A DNA stretch of 64,000 nucleotides from Leucobacter sp. OLIS6 (GTDB lineage: Bacteria; Actinomycetota; Actinomycetes; Actinomycetales; Microbacteriaceae). The notes under the pieces are model-generated. The model did not search any database and was not told the origin of the DNA. It was given only the letters and a program-made list of their open reading frames with translations. Below, piece by piece: positions 10,277-21,472 of this stretch; the stretch's first letter is position 1, and the number at the start of each line of letters is the position of its first letter. The stretch covers positions 310,001 through 374,000 of the forward strand of contig NZ_MRAV01000014.1 in NCBI RefSeq assembly GCF_002752355.1, given 5' to 3'. The position numbers were made by a program, and so were the translations under genes.

Positions 10277-10818
10277 TCCGCGGAAAGCCCGCACTCGCGC
10301 AAGCGGGCGCGGGCGCGGGCCCGATGCGGGCGCCGGGATCCTTCGACACGTGAGCGCAGGGCGTCTGCGCCGCCCGCCGTGCCGATCACGAGCAACCGGC
10401 AGCTTGCGCGCTCCGCGGGCCCGAACTCCGGTTCGTGGAAGAGGAACTCTTCGGCGGTGCGGACGCGGGACGTGACCGCGAGGCCGTCGAATTCGACGAG
10501 GTCGGCGGCGGTCAGACGGTACTCGTGCACGCGGAGCGCGCTCGGTTCAGTGCTGCGTGCGCGTCGCCCGCCCAGCACGGCCGCACGCAACGGCCGACCC
10601 GGATCGCGCCGAGCACCCCACACCCAAGCGGCGGTGGCCCCGCAGGCCGCGAGCTCGGGGCCGATCCAGGCCGCGAGTGCGACCAGGCGCACTGCAGGGG
10701 ACTCCGGCCACCCGATGCCGCGCAGACCCGGGCCGCAGTCGGTCAGCGCGCCGCGGAGTCGGGCGGCGGAGCGGACGGCGACGGGCCAGCGGTCGATGCG
10801 GGGCGGGGAAGCGGACAT
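10255..10818 (-). CDS. AbiEi-antitoxin-like protein
   Basis: The 187-residue product begins MSASPPRIDRWPVAVRSAA. It contains the pattern 'ACGATAAWVWGARRDPGRPLR ... LRVHEYRL ... DLVEFDGLAVTSRVRTAEEFLF', which I recognise from actinobacterial proteins annotated as type IV toxin-antitoxin AbiEi-family antitoxins or related to the DUF559 group. No AbiEii nucleotidyltransferase lies beside it, so toxin-antitoxin function is not supported. The ATG at 10818 is chosen because the longer frame upstream is only a shadow of the DUF349 gene. It overlaps the rel 3' end tail to tail by 22 nt. Confidence 0.6.
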   Translation of the reverse strand: MSASPPRIDRWPVAVRSAARLRGALTDCGPGLRGIGWPESPAVRLVALAAWIGPELAACGATAAWVWGARRDPGRPLRAAVLGGRRARSTEPSALRVHEYRLTAADLVEFDGLAVTSRVRTAEEFLFHEPEFGPAERASCRLLVIGTAGGADALRSRVEGSRRPHRARARARLRECGLSADQPPLTR

Positions 10819-10834
10819 GCCCCCATGATGCAAG

Positions 10835-10865
10835 CGATCCCGGAGGTTCGGAACCCCCGGGATCG
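10835..10865. terminator. hairpin downstream of the DUF349 gene
   Basis: CGATCCCGG at 10835-10843 pairs with CCGGGATCG at 10857-10865, with an inner GGTT/AACC stem. It lies between the stop of the minus-strand DUF349 gene and the start of the next minus-strand gene. There is no U-tract, so it is a probable but not certain terminator. Confidence 0.5.
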
Positions 10866-10898
10866 AAGCTGTGGAGAGTCGGTCCGGCCGACGCCCGC

Positions 10899-12146
10899 CT
10901 AGTCGCCGAGCGCGGCGAGCCAGGAGCGCTGAGTCGACAGCTTCTCCTCCGCGGCGGTCTTCGCCTTGGCGTCGCCCGCGGATTCCGCGGCGGCGATCTC
11001 GGCCTCGAGCTCGGAGATCGACGCCTCGAGCTGGCCGCGCAGACCTTCGCTGCGGGCCTTGGTCTCGGGGTTGCTCTTGCGCCAGTGCTCGTCCTCGAGC
11101 TGCTTCACGTGATCCTCGATCGCACGGAGACGACCCTCGACGGCGCGGACGGCCTCGCGGGGGACCCGGCCGATCTCGTCCCAGCGGATCTGGAACTCGG
11201 TGAGACGCTTGCGCGCGGCGACGCGGTCGGTCACCTGGAGCAGCGCTTCGGCCTCGCCGAGCAGCTCCTCCTTCGCGACGAGGTTCGCCGAGTACTCCTC
11301 GTTGGTCTGGGCGACCTCCGCGGCCTTCGCCGCGTACAGGACGTCGCCGGCGGCCTTGAAGCGGGCCCAGAGCTGATCGTCGAGCTTGCGGCTCGCACGG
11401 CCGGCGGCCTTCCACTCGTCGAGGAGCGACCGGTAGGCGGAGATGCCGTCGATTCCCTTGGGCGCGAGCGCCTCGGCGGCGGCGATGATGCGCTCCTTGC
11501 GCTGCTTGACGTCCTTGTTGGTCGCGTCGAGCTGGGCGAAGTGCGCGCGGCGAGCCGTGTCGAACTGCTGCCGTGCCGCGCGGAAGCGCTTCCACAGCGC
11601 ATCGGCCTGCGACTTGGGCACCTGCGGGCCGCCGCGCTGAGCGGCCTGCCAGTCGGTGAAGAGCTGCTCGAAGGCCTGTCCGGTCTCCTTCCACCGGACC
11701 GACGCCTCGGGCTGCGCGGCGAGACGCTCGGCCTCGACCACGATCGCCTCGCGCTTCGCGACGGCCTCCTGCTTGGCGGCCTCGCGCTCGGCCTGCTGCT
11801 TCTCGGTCAGCTCGTGGGCCTTGCCGTCGAGCTTGGCGATTCGCTCGCGCAGCGCGGCGAGGTCGCCGACCGCAGCGGGCTCGACGAGCTGCTCGCGCAG
11901 GCGGGCGACGGTGTCGGCCACGTCGGCCGCGGCGGTGCCGCGCGCGATGCGCTGCTCGAGCAGCGAGATCTGCCCGGCCAGGTCGGCGTACTTGCGCTCG
12001 AAGTAGGCGAGCGCCTCTTCGGCGGTGCCGTCGGGGTACTGTCCGACGGCACGCTCGCCGTCTGCCTCGCGTACGTACACCGTGAGGGTCTCGTCGACTC
12101 GTCCCCAGGTCGTCTCGTTCGTCGAATCGCTCACCGTGCTGCTCAC
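10899..12146 (-). CDS. DUF349 domain protein
   Basis: The 415-residue protein is made of repeated DUF349 helical units, seen as repeats of the type '..W..AGR..R..DDQLWARFKAA.D' and 'QIRWDEIGRVPREAVRAVEGRLRAIED', with long coiled-coil stretches rich in Ala, Glu, Lys and Arg. Actinobacteria usually keep one such gene close to rel. The function is unknown. The GTG at 12146 is taken as start; a second in-frame GTG lies 12 nt further in. A -10-like CATAGT on the minus strand lies near 12188-12193. Confidence 0.85.
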   Translation of the reverse strand: MSSTVSDSTNETTWGRVDETLTVYVREADGERAVGQYPDGTAEEALAYFERKYADLAGQISLLEQRIARGTAAADVADTVARLREQLVEPAAVGDLAALRERIAKLDGKAHELTEKQQAEREAAKQEAVAKREAIVVEAERLAAQPEASVRWKETGQAFEQLFTDWQAAQRGGPQVPKSQADALWKRFRAARQQFDTARRAHFAQLDATNKDVKQRKERIIAAAEALAPKGIDGISAYRSLLDEWKAAGRASRKLDDQLWARFKAAGDVLYAAKAAEVAQTNEEYSANLVAKEELLGEAEALLQVTDRVAARKRLTEFQIRWDEIGRVPREAVRAVEGRLRAIEDHVKQLEDEHWRKSNPETKARSEGLRGQLEASISELEAEIAAAESAGDAKAKTAAEEKLSTQRSWLAALGD

Positions 12147-12267
12147 CTGTCGTTTCGGGGGTCCGCGAAGGTCGCGGGCATGACCTCTCCCACTATGCCA
12201 TAGCGCTCTGGCGAGGGAGGACCCGAGTTCCCGATTCGTTGTCGGTGGTCACGGATACCATGGCCGC

Positions 12268-13734
12268 GTGACCGTTCCTACGCTTCCCGCAGCCACCGCG
12301 CCGCTCGCCGTGCGCATGCGCCCGCAGTCCCTCGACGAGGTCGTGGGTCAGGCGCATCTGCTGCGTCCTGGATCCCCGCTGCGCGTGCTCGCCTCGTCGG
12401 GCGGCGGGGCCGCCGGTCCGGTGTCGGTGATCCTCTGGGGCCCTCCAGGCACGGGCAAGACAACGCTCGCGCAGGCCATCGCCCAGTCCAGCGGGCGGCG
12501 TTTCGTCGAGCTCTCCGCGGTCACCGCCGGCATCAAGGACGTGCGCACGGTGATGGAACGCGCGCTCAACGACCGCGATCTCTACGACGTGGCGACCGTG
12601 CTCTTCCTCGACGAGATCCACCGCTTCACCAAGGCGCAACAGGACGCGCTGCTGCCGGGCGTCGAGAACGGGTGGGTGACCCTCGTCGCGGCCACGACCG
12701 AGAACCCGTCGTTCTCGGTCATCAGCCCGCTGCTGTCGCGCTCGCTCCTGCTCACGCTCGAGCCGCTCACAGATCAGGACCTCAGCGTGCTCATCCAGCG
12801 CGCCGTCGCGGATCCGCGCGGTCTGAACGGCGCGGTCGAACTGACCGACGAAGCGCTGGAAGCCCTCGTGCAGCTCTCCTCGGGCGATGCCCGACGTGCG
12901 CTCACGGCCCTCGAGGCGGCCGCCGGTTCGGCGCTCTCCACCCCGACGGGCGGTGCGGTGGAGGACGGCGTCGACGGCGAGTTCGAATTCGACGCGATCA
13001 ACGAGGACGAAGAGGGCGACGACGACGGAGACGAAGACGCCGAAACCGACGGATCGGGCGACTCGCCGGATCGGCGCGCCGAAGAGCCGCCCGGGCCCGC
13101 GCTCATCACGGGCGAGATCGTGGCGGTCTCCGTCGACCGGGCGCTGCTCCGCTACGACCGCAACGGCGACCAGCACTACGACGTGATCAGCGCCTTCATC
13201 AAATCGCTGCGCGGTTCGGACCCCGACGCGGCGATCCACTACCTGGCCCGCATGATCGAGGCCGGTGAGGACCCTCGGTTCATCGCGCGTCGGCTCATGG
13301 TCCACGCCGCCGAGGACGTCGGCATGGCGGACCCCCAGGCGCTGCCGATCGCCGTGGCGGCGGCCGAGGCGACGCAGCTCATCGGCCTCCCCGAAGCACG
13401 GATCCCGCTCGCCGAGGCGACCATCTACATCGCGACGGCGCCCAAATCGAACGCCGTCATCAGCGCGATCGATTCCGCCATCGCGGACGTCAAAGCGGGG
13501 CGATTCGGGCTCGTGCCCAAACCGCTGCGCGACGCGCACTACCCCGGCGCAAAACGGCTCGGTCACGGCAAGGGCTATCTCTATCCGCACAGCGATCCGC
13601 GCGGCGTCGTCCGCCAGCAGTACCTGCCCGACGAGCTCGAGGACACCACCTACTACCGGCCGACCCAGCACGGGCGCGAGCGCGAGATCGCGGATCGGCT
13701 CGAGAAGATCCGACGCATCACGCGCGGAGGCTAG
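12268..13734 (+). CDS. rarA: replication-associated recombination ATPase RarA (MgsA)
   Basis: A AAA+ ATPase related to clamp loaders that acts at stalled replication forks. The 488-residue product has Walker A GPPGTGKT near residue 58, Walker [10 protein letters not shown] near 113, sensor TTENPSFSV, and the C-terminal MgsA region ([29 protein letters not shown] read in parts). Between the lid and the C-terminal domain, residues about 233-280 form an acidic insertion ([20 protein letters not shown]) not seen in the usual protein of about 440-450 residues. TACCAT lies 6 nt before the GTG start, so the mRNA is probably leaderless. Confidence 0.93.
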   Translation: MTVPTLPAATAPLAVRMRPQSLDEVVGQAHLLRPGSPLRVLASSGGGAAGPVSVILWGPPGTGKTTLAQAIAQSSGRRFVELSAVTAGIKDVRTVMERALNDRDLYDVATVLFLDEIHRFTKAQQDALLPGVENGWVTLVAATTENPSFSVISPLLSRSLLLTLEPLTDQDLSVLIQRAVADPRGLNGAVELTDEALEALVQLSSGDARRALTALEAAAGSALSTPTGGAVEDGVDGEFEFDAINEDEEGDDDGDEDAETDGSGDSPDRRAEEPPGPALITGEIVAVSVDRALLRYDRNGDQHYDVISAFIKSLRGSDPDAAIHYLARMIEAGEDPRFIARRLMVHAAEDVGMADPQALPIAVAAAEATQLIGLPEARIPLAEATIYIATAPKSNAVISAIDSAIADVKAGRFGLVPKPLRDAHYPGAKRLGHGKGYLYPHSDPRGVVRQQYLPDELEDTTYYRPTQHGREREIADRLEKIRRITRGG

Positions 13735-13798
13735 CCGGAGCGGGCATCGCCCCGCAACCAGGCTCCGCGGAGTCCGGGGGCGTACGGTGGTCCGGGTC

Positions 13799-14962
13799 AT
13801 GTTCACGCAAGCTTCAGCCACGCAGTTCAGCCCGCTCGCGACCTCGCGGCCGAGATTCCTGCTGCTCGACCTCACCCGGTTCGGTGCCGCGATGGCCGTG
13901 CTCGTGTACCACTTCACCTCCCGGAAGACCGAGGTGTGGGGTGTGCCGGTGGCCGAACAGTTCCCGCACCTCGCGCCGATCAGCGCGTACGGGGCGCTCG
14001 GGGTGCAGCTGTTCTTCGTGATCAGCGGCTTCGTGATCCTGCTCTCCGCCGAGGGGCGCACCATCGGCCAGTTCGTGTCGGCGCGAGCCGCTCGCCTGCT
14101 GCCCGCGTACTGGGCCGCGGTGCTCCTCACGACGATCCTGCTGCTGTGGATCGCGCCCGGCGGCGACGATGCGGTCTCCCTGCCGCAGTTCTTCGCGAAT
14201 CTCACCATGCTCCAGGAGACCATGGGGGAGCCGCACGTCGACGGCGTCTACTGGACGCTCTGGGTCGAGCTGCGCTTCTACGTGCTCATCGGCATCGTTC
14301 TGGCCTTCGGACTGACCGAGCGGCGTATGATCGGGCTGGCGTTCCTGTGGCCGTTCCTGGCGCTCGTGGCGCAGGAGAGCGGCAACGCGTTCCTCGCGAC
14401 GCTGCTGTCGCCGAGCTACGCCCCGCTGTTCGCCGGCGGCATGGTGCTCTACCTGATCCACTCGCGCGGGCACAGCCTGCTCCGGTGGATGCTGCTGGGC
14501 TTCAACATCGCGATCGCGGTCCGGCAGACCATCGCTCAGGAGATCTACGATCGCATGCCCAAGTACTCCGGGTTCACCGGCGACGAGCTCACGGCTGCGA
14601 TCATCGTCATCGGCATCTTCGCGCTGGTCGCGCTCATCACCCTCACGCCGCTGGCGCATCGCGGCTGGCGCTGGATGACCTACGCCGGCGCGCTCACCTA
14701 CCCCCTCTACCTCATCCACGAGCAGTGGGGCCGCTGGATCATCGAGACGCTGCACACCGAGCTGCCGCCGATCGCGCTGCTCGGGCTGACCGTGCTCGCC
14801 TGCCTGCTGCTCGCGGCCGCGATCGAACGGTGGGTCGAGCGACCGCTGCGTCCGATCCTCCGTCGCGGGCTGGATCGCTCCTTCGACGCGCTCGACCGCC
14901 ACCGCGACCGCGGAGAGGAATCGCCGGAGCCGCCTCCGGGGCAGCGTCGCGCCTCGATCTGA
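13799..14962 (+). CDS. acyltransferase family 3 membrane protein (OafA/YrhL-like)
   Basis: An integral membrane acyltransferase of 387 residues with about ten helices. FLLLDLTRFGAAMAVLVYHF at about residues 18-37 carries the family's conserved Arg and His. FFVISGFVILLSAEGRT and ARAARLLPAYWAAVLL follow. Members transfer acetyl or other acyl groups to extracellular sugars, lipids or peptidoglycan; the substrate here is unknown. ATG 13799 is taken; an in-frame GTG lies 12 nt upstream. The stop overlaps the rpsD promoter. Confidence 0.88.
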   Translation: MFTQASATQFSPLATSRPRFLLLDLTRFGAAMAVLVYHFTSRKTEVWGVPVAEQFPHLAPISAYGALGVQLFFVISGFVILLSAEGRTIGQFVSARAARLLPAYWAAVLLTTILLLWIAPGGDDAVSLPQFFANLTMLQETMGEPHVDGVYWTLWVELRFYVLIGIVLAFGLTERRMIGLAFLWPFLALVAQESGNAFLATLLSPSYAPLFAGGMVLYLIHSRGHSLLRWMLLGFNIAIAVRQTIAQEIYDRMPKYSGFTGDELTAAIIVIGIFALVALITLTPLAHRGWRWMTYAGALTYPLYLIHEQWGRWIIETLHTELPPIALLGLTVLACLLLAAAIERWVERPLRPILRRGLDRSFDALDRHRDRGEESPEPPPGQRRASI

Positions 14963-15178
14963 TAAGCTGAACGCTGGCCAACACCGCTCTCGCAGCTGGC
15001 TGCGTACGAGAGCCAGGTGGCAGGCGCCCTGTAGCCGGGTTTCTGCACTGGTCGTTCCCTCACCGAAAACGGTTCGCTGCGTCGCGTGCATCACTCAGTT
15101 GATGCGGGCGCAGCCTGGCCGAGAGAACACGGCCGCGCGCATCCGCGCACGGCTCAGCAGAAACTCGAAAGGATCCAC
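14963..15178 (+). promoter_or_regulatory. rpsD promoter and long structured leader
   Basis: TGATAAGCT at 14960-14968 fits an extended -10 promoter (TGnTAnnnT). It implies a leader of about 200 nt before rpsD, long for this genome. Hairpins in it include GCTCTCG (14986-14992) with CGAGAGC (15007-15013), and GCATCA (15088-15093) with TGATGC (15100-15105), the latter extendable by a CTGCG/CGCAG stem. No ORF of note lies in it. Ribosomal protein S4 represses its own mRNA in other bacteria, so an autoregulatory element is plausible but unproven. Confidence 0.45.
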
Positions 15179-15808
15179 GTGTCGACTACGTCGCGTACCC
15201 GTTCCAAGACCCGCCTGTCCCGCTCGCTCGGGATCGCCCTGACCCCGAAGGCCGCGCGCTACCTCGAGAAGCGCCCCTACGGTCCCGGCCAGCACGGCCG
15301 CACCAAGCGGAAGAGTGACAGCGACTTCGCCGTCCGTCTGCGCGAGAAGCAGCGTCTCCGGGCCCAGTACGGCATCCGCGAGAAGCAGCTCGTCATCGCG
15401 TTCAAGGAAGCCCGTCGCCAGGACGGCCTGACCGGTGAGAACCTGGTCGAGCTCCTCGAGATGCGTCTCGACGCCCTCGTGCTCCGCGCCGGCTTCGCCC
15501 GCACCACCGCTCAGGCTCGCCAGATGGTCGTGCACCGCCACATCCTCGTCGACGGCAAGATCGTCGACCGCCCCTCCTTCCGCGTGAAGCCGGGTCAGCT
15601 CATCCACGTCAAGGAGCGCTCCGAGGGCACCGAGCCCTTCCAGGTCGCCGCAGCCGGCGGTCACGCCGAGGTCCTGCCCCCGGTTCCGGGCTACCTCGAG
15701 GTCGAGCTCGACAAGCTCCAGGCCCGCCTGGTCCGTCGTCCGAAGCGCGCCGAGGTCCCCGTGACCTGTGAAGTGCAGCTCGTCGTCGAGTACTACGCAG
15801 CCCGCTAA
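15179..15808 (+). CDS. rpsD: 30S ribosomal protein S4
   Basis: The primary 16S rRNA binding protein that starts 30S body assembly. The GTG at 15179 has GAAAGGATC just upstream and gives 209 residues beginning STTSRTRSKTRLSRSLGIAL after the initiator. The in-frame ATG further upstream (15086) would add residues with no counterpart in S4. It lacks the N-terminal zinc cysteines (the C-minus form). The S4 RNA-binding domain is seen at about 98-160 (EMRLDALVLRAGFARTTAQA). Here it stands outside the ribosomal-protein operons and before alaS, as in other Microbacteriaceae. Confidence 0.98.
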   Translation: MSTTSRTRSKTRLSRSLGIALTPKAARYLEKRPYGPGQHGRTKRKSDSDFAVRLREKQRLRAQYGIREKQLVIAFKEARRQDGLTGENLVELLEMRLDALVLRAGFARTTAQARQMVVHRHILVDGKIVDRPSFRVKPGQLIHVKERSEGTEPFQVAAAGGHAEVLPPVPGYLEVELDKLQARLVRRPKRAEVPVTCEVQLVVEYYAAR

Positions 15809-15828
15809 GCGCTTCGCGCACAGCGATA

Positions 15829-15862
15829 CGAACGGCCGTCGGAGCGATCCGGCGGCCGTTCG
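15829..15862 (+). terminator. terminator after rpsD
   Basis: CGAACGGCCG at 15829-15838 pairs with CGGCCGTTCG at 15853-15862, with further inner pairing CCG/CGG. It lies 20 nt after the rpsD stop and before the next gene's ribosome-binding site. No U-tract. Confidence 0.65.
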
Positions 15863-15971
15863 GCGTCTCCGCTGCGATGCGGTGCCGCGCACGCGCCGCG
15901 ACGCGGGATATGAAGGGCGCGCAAAGGCGCCCCCGCTAGACTTGCACGGTCGAGAGATCTGGAGGATCCCC

Positions 15972-16208
15972 ATGCGCAGACTGTCCTGGCTGATCGTCGG
16001 AGTCGCCGCCGGTTTCGTTGCCGCCCACTTCGTCAACCAGACGCCCGAGGGGCGCCGCTTCTTCGAACGCGTGAACCGCGGCGCGCGCGAGTTCAGCGAT
16101 GCGCTCGCGAACGGGTACCGCGAGGGCGAGGCCGAACTCGACGAGACGCTCGACGAGGTCGAACGCCGTCTGAGTCGCCTCGAGGCCAAGCAGCACGCCG
16201 CCGACTGA
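15972..16208 (+). CDS. small single-helix membrane protein between rpsD and alaS
   Basis: A 78-residue protein with a strong GGAGGA ribosome-binding site 5 nt before its ATG. It has a basic N-terminus (MRRLSW), one membrane helix at about 6-24 (LIVGVAAGFVAAHFV), and a charged helical region ending in a likely coiled coil (ETLDEVERRLSRLEAK). Many actinobacteria carry a small membrane protein, often DUF948, at this place; this one is shorter and I do not recognise its family. Topology suggests the N-terminus inside. Function unknown. Confidence 0.7.
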   Translation: MRRLSWLIVGVAAGFVAAHFVNQTPEGRRFFERVNRGAREFSDALANGYREGEAELDETLDEVERRLSRLEAKQHAAD

Positions 16209-16259
16209 GCGCACCCCGACTTCCACTCGTACGTACCTCCCAAAAGGAACCAGAACCCC

Positions 16260-18914
<2,655 letters not shown>

Positions 18915-18915
18915 G

Positions 18916-19413
18916 GTGCGCACGGGCGTACGACTCGGCATCGACGTGGGCCGCGCCAGGATCGGCGTGGCCCGCTCCGATGCCCACGGCATGCTCGCCA
19001 CGCCGGTCGAGACGGTCCGACGTGTCGCCTCGGGCGGGCACGACGTGGAGCGTATCGCGGTGCTCTTCGCCGAGCACGGCGCGTTCGAAGCCGTGGTCGG
19101 CCTGCCGCTGAGCCTGAGCGGCGCCCGTACCCCGTCGACCGACGACGCCGAGGCCTTCGCGCGACGGCTCGCCGAGCGCGGCCTGCCCGTGCGCCTCGTC
19201 GACGAGCGCCTGTCGACCGTCTCGGCCCAGAGCCAGCTGCACCAGGCTGGACGCAACACCAAGAACAGTCGCGGGGTGATCGACCAGGCCGCGGCCGTCG
19301 TCATCCTGCAGCACGCGCTCGACACCGAGCGCGCGCAGAGCGCGCCCCCCGGCGAAGCGCTCGATCCGCAGGACGCCGACCCGATCGCCGAAGACCGAGG
19401 AGACGAACGATGA
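18916..19413 (+). CDS. ruvX: Holliday junction resolvase-like protein RuvX (YqgF)
   Basis: An RNase H-fold nuclease implicated in processing the 5' end of pre-16S rRNA. The GTG at 18916, one base after the alaS stop, gives 165 residues. The first catalytic Asp is in RLGIDVGRARIGVA. GLPLSLSGA and LVDERLSTVSA carry the other expected acidic residues, and RGVIDQAAAVVILQHAL closes the fold. The C-terminus has a short acidic tail overlapping the mltG start by 4 nt. Confidence 0.95.
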   Translation: MRTGVRLGIDVGRARIGVARSDAHGMLATPVETVRRVASGGHDVERIAVLFAEHGAFEAVVGLPLSLSGARTPSTDDAEAFARRLAERGLPVRLVDERLSTVSAQSQLHQAGRNTKNSRGVIDQAAAVVILQHALDTERAQSAPPGEALDPQDADPIAEDRGDER

Positions 19414-20534
19414 ACGCACGAGAGAAGCGCGGACGTCGCGCCAAGCGGGAGAGCAGCACCGGTAAGCGGGTGCTGATCGTCCTGCTCGTCGCGGTGCTGC
19501 TGCTCGGCGGCCTCGGCGCCGGGGTCGCGGTGCTCTGGTCGAGCTTCGGCGCTCAAGTCTCGAAAGCCATGGGCTGGGAGAAGAACGACTACGAGGGCTC
19601 CGGCACCGGATCCGCGGTGGTCACGATCCGCGAGGGCGAGATCGGCAGCGACATCGCCGCGTCCCTGGCGAAGCAGGGCGTCGTGAAGACGTCCGAGGCG
19701 TTCTACGATCTGCTGCTCAAGCAGGATCCGGCCGTGGAGTTCCAGGTCGGTTCCTACCAGCTGAAGAAGCAGATGAGCGCGAAGGCGGCTCTCGCCGCAC
19801 TGCAGGACCCCAAGAACCAGATCAAGCTGACGGTGACGATCCCCGAGGGCATGGCCGCGGGGGACGCGCTCGCGCGGATCTCGAAGGTCACCGGGATTCC
19901 GCAGGCCGACTTCGACGCGGCGGTCAAGGATCCGAGCAAGTACGGGATCCCGAAGGCCGCGCCCTCGATCGAGGGTTTCCTGTTCCCGGCCACCTACACA
20001 TTCGAGCCGGGCGACACCGCCGAGAGCATCATCAAGAAGATGGTCGAGCGCATGGGGCAGGCGCTGCGCGAACACGGCGTGCCCGAGGCCGACGAGCTCC
20101 GCGTCCTCACCCTCGCCTCCATCGTGCAGCGCGAGGCGGGATCCAACCAGGCGGACTTCCCGAAGATCGCCCGCGTATTCCAGAACCGTCTCGATCAGGG
20201 CATGAAGCTGCAGTCAGACGCCACAGTCGCGTACGGCACCGGCAACACCCACACGGTGTGGACCACCGAGGCCGAGCGGGCCGACGCCTCGAACAAGTAC
20301 AACACCTACGCGAATCCCGGCCTGCCGATCGGACCCATCGGCCTTCCCGGCGACGTCGCCATCGCGGCCGCGATGAAGCCGGCCCCGGGCAAGTGGCTCT
20401 ACTTCGTGCCGATCAACCTCGAGACCGGCGAGACCGTGTTCTCGGAGACCAACGAGCAGCACGAGGCGGCGGTGGCCAAGCTCGGGCAGTGGTGCGAGGC
20501 GCACCGGGCTCAGGGCGGCAAGCGCTGTGACTGA
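19410..20534 (+). CDS. mltG: endolytic transglycosylase MltG
   Basis: Cuts nascent glycan strands at the membrane and sets their length. The 374-residue protein has a basic N-terminus, one helix (about 21-43), a LysM-like subdomain, and the YceG catalytic domain with the key Glu in LASIVQREAGS and the downstream NTYANPGLPIGPIGLPG motif. The ATG overlaps the ruvX stop (ATGA) and the gene overlaps aroE by 8 nt, so the cluster is translationally coupled. Confidence 0.95.
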   Translation: MNAREKRGRRAKRESSTGKRVLIVLLVAVLLLGGLGAGVAVLWSSFGAQVSKAMGWEKNDYEGSGTGSAVVTIREGEIGSDIAASLAKQGVVKTSEAFYDLLLKQDPAVEFQVGSYQLKKQMSAKAALAALQDPKNQIKLTVTIPEGMAAGDALARISKVTGIPQADFDAAVKDPSKYGIPKAAPSIEGFLFPATYTFEPGDTAESIIKKMVERMGQALREHGVPEADELRVLTLASIVQREAGSNQADFPKIARVFQNRLDQGMKLQSDATVAYGTGNTHTVWTTEAERADASNKYNTYANPGLPIGPIGLPGDVAIAAAMKPAPGKWLYFVPINLETGETVFSETNEQHEAAVAKLGQWCEAHRAQGGKRCD

Positions 20535-21468
20535 TCCGACGACGCTCGGAGCGCCGGCCGTCGAGCCGGAGCTCCGAGCGACCGCGCAGCGCCTGGCCGT
20601 GCTCGGCAGCCCGATCGAGCACTCCCGTTCCCCGCGGATCCACCGCGCGGCGTACGGTGCGCTCGACCTGGACTGGAGCTACACCCGGGTGCGCTGCGGC
20701 GTGGCTGGTCTCGACGCCTTCTTGCGAAGTCGGAGCCCCGAATGGCGCGGCTTCTCGGTGACCATGCCGCTGAAGGAGGAGGCGCGTCGGATCGCGACGG
20801 TGCTCGATCCCGTCGCGACCGAGAGCGGCGTCGTGAACACTCTGCTCCGCATCGTCGGCCCCGGCGACGCGGTCCCGCGCTGGGCCGGATACAACACCGA
20901 CGTGCCGGGCCTCGCGGCGGCGATCCGCGGTGCCGGACTCGACGCACTGCGCACGGTCGTGCTCGGGTCGGGAGCGACGGCGGTCTCCGCTCTGCTCGCC
21001 GCCCGGCGTCTGGGGGCCGAGCGCATCACGCTCCTCGCGCGCAACTCCGCGGCGGTCGCCGACCTCGTGGCGCGATTCGACGGGACGGGGGAGGCCTCGG
21101 GTGCCGCGGTCCGCGTCTCCGGTGCGGTGCTCGGCACCGAAGACGCGACCGCGGCCGCCGAGGAGGCCGACGCCACGCTCGTCATCTCGGCGCTGCCGGG
21201 GCCCGCCGGAGCCGGAGTCGAGCTGCCCGCGGGGCTCGAGCGCGCCCCGCTCTTCGACGTCGCCTACGACCCCTGGCCCTCCCCGCTCGCGGAGCGCTGG
21301 CGGGTCGCGGGCGGCATCGCCCATCCCGGCCTCGACATGCTCGTGGAGCAGGCGCTGGTGCAGGTCCGGATCTTCGTCGCGGGGGAGCCGTCGTTCCCGC
21401 TGCCCGACGAGTCGGCGTTGCTCGACGTCATGCGCGGCGCAGCGGGCCTGCCGCGTATGGAAAGATAG
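20527..21468 (+). CDS. aroE: shikimate dehydrogenase
   Basis: NADPH-dependent reduction of 3-dehydroshikimate to shikimate. The 313-residue product has the substrate motif [17 protein letters not shown] (about 29-45), the catalytic-Lys motif MPLKEEA, the Asn/Asp motif GYNTDVPG, the glycine-rich NADP loop [11 protein letters not shown] and the C-terminal GLDMLVEQA. The first 25 residues extend beyond the usual start. The GTG overlaps the mltG end. aroC follows after 4 nt. Confidence 0.95.
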   Translation: MTDPTTLGAPAVEPELRATAQRLAVLGSPIEHSRSPRIHRAAYGALDLDWSYTRVRCGVAGLDAFLRSRSPEWRGFSVTMPLKEEARRIATVLDPVATESGVVNTLLRIVGPGDAVPRWAGYNTDVPGLAAAIRGAGLDALRTVVLGSGATAVSALLAARRLGAERITLLARNSAAVADLVARFDGTGEASGAAVRVSGAVLGTEDATAAAEEADATLVISALPGPAGAGVELPAGLERAPLFDVAYDPWPSPLAERWRVAGGIAHPGLDMLVEQALVQVRIFVAGEPSFPLPDESALLDVMRGAAGLPRMER

Positions 21469-21472
21469 ATCC

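Noticed and set aside
10819..11694. N-terminal extension of the minus-strand frame ending at 10255
   Set aside because: This part lies wholly within the DUF349 gene in another frame and gives low-complexity Arg/Gly/Ala sequence; the real gene starts at ATG 10818.
12970..13080. Frameshift or sequencing error in rarA at the acidic stretch
   Set aside because: The frame is the same before and after, and both flanks give conserved RarA sequence, so it is an in-frame insertion.
16209..16259. T-box or other riboswitch before alaS
   Set aside because: Only about 50 nt separate the genes, too short, and no T-box core is seen.
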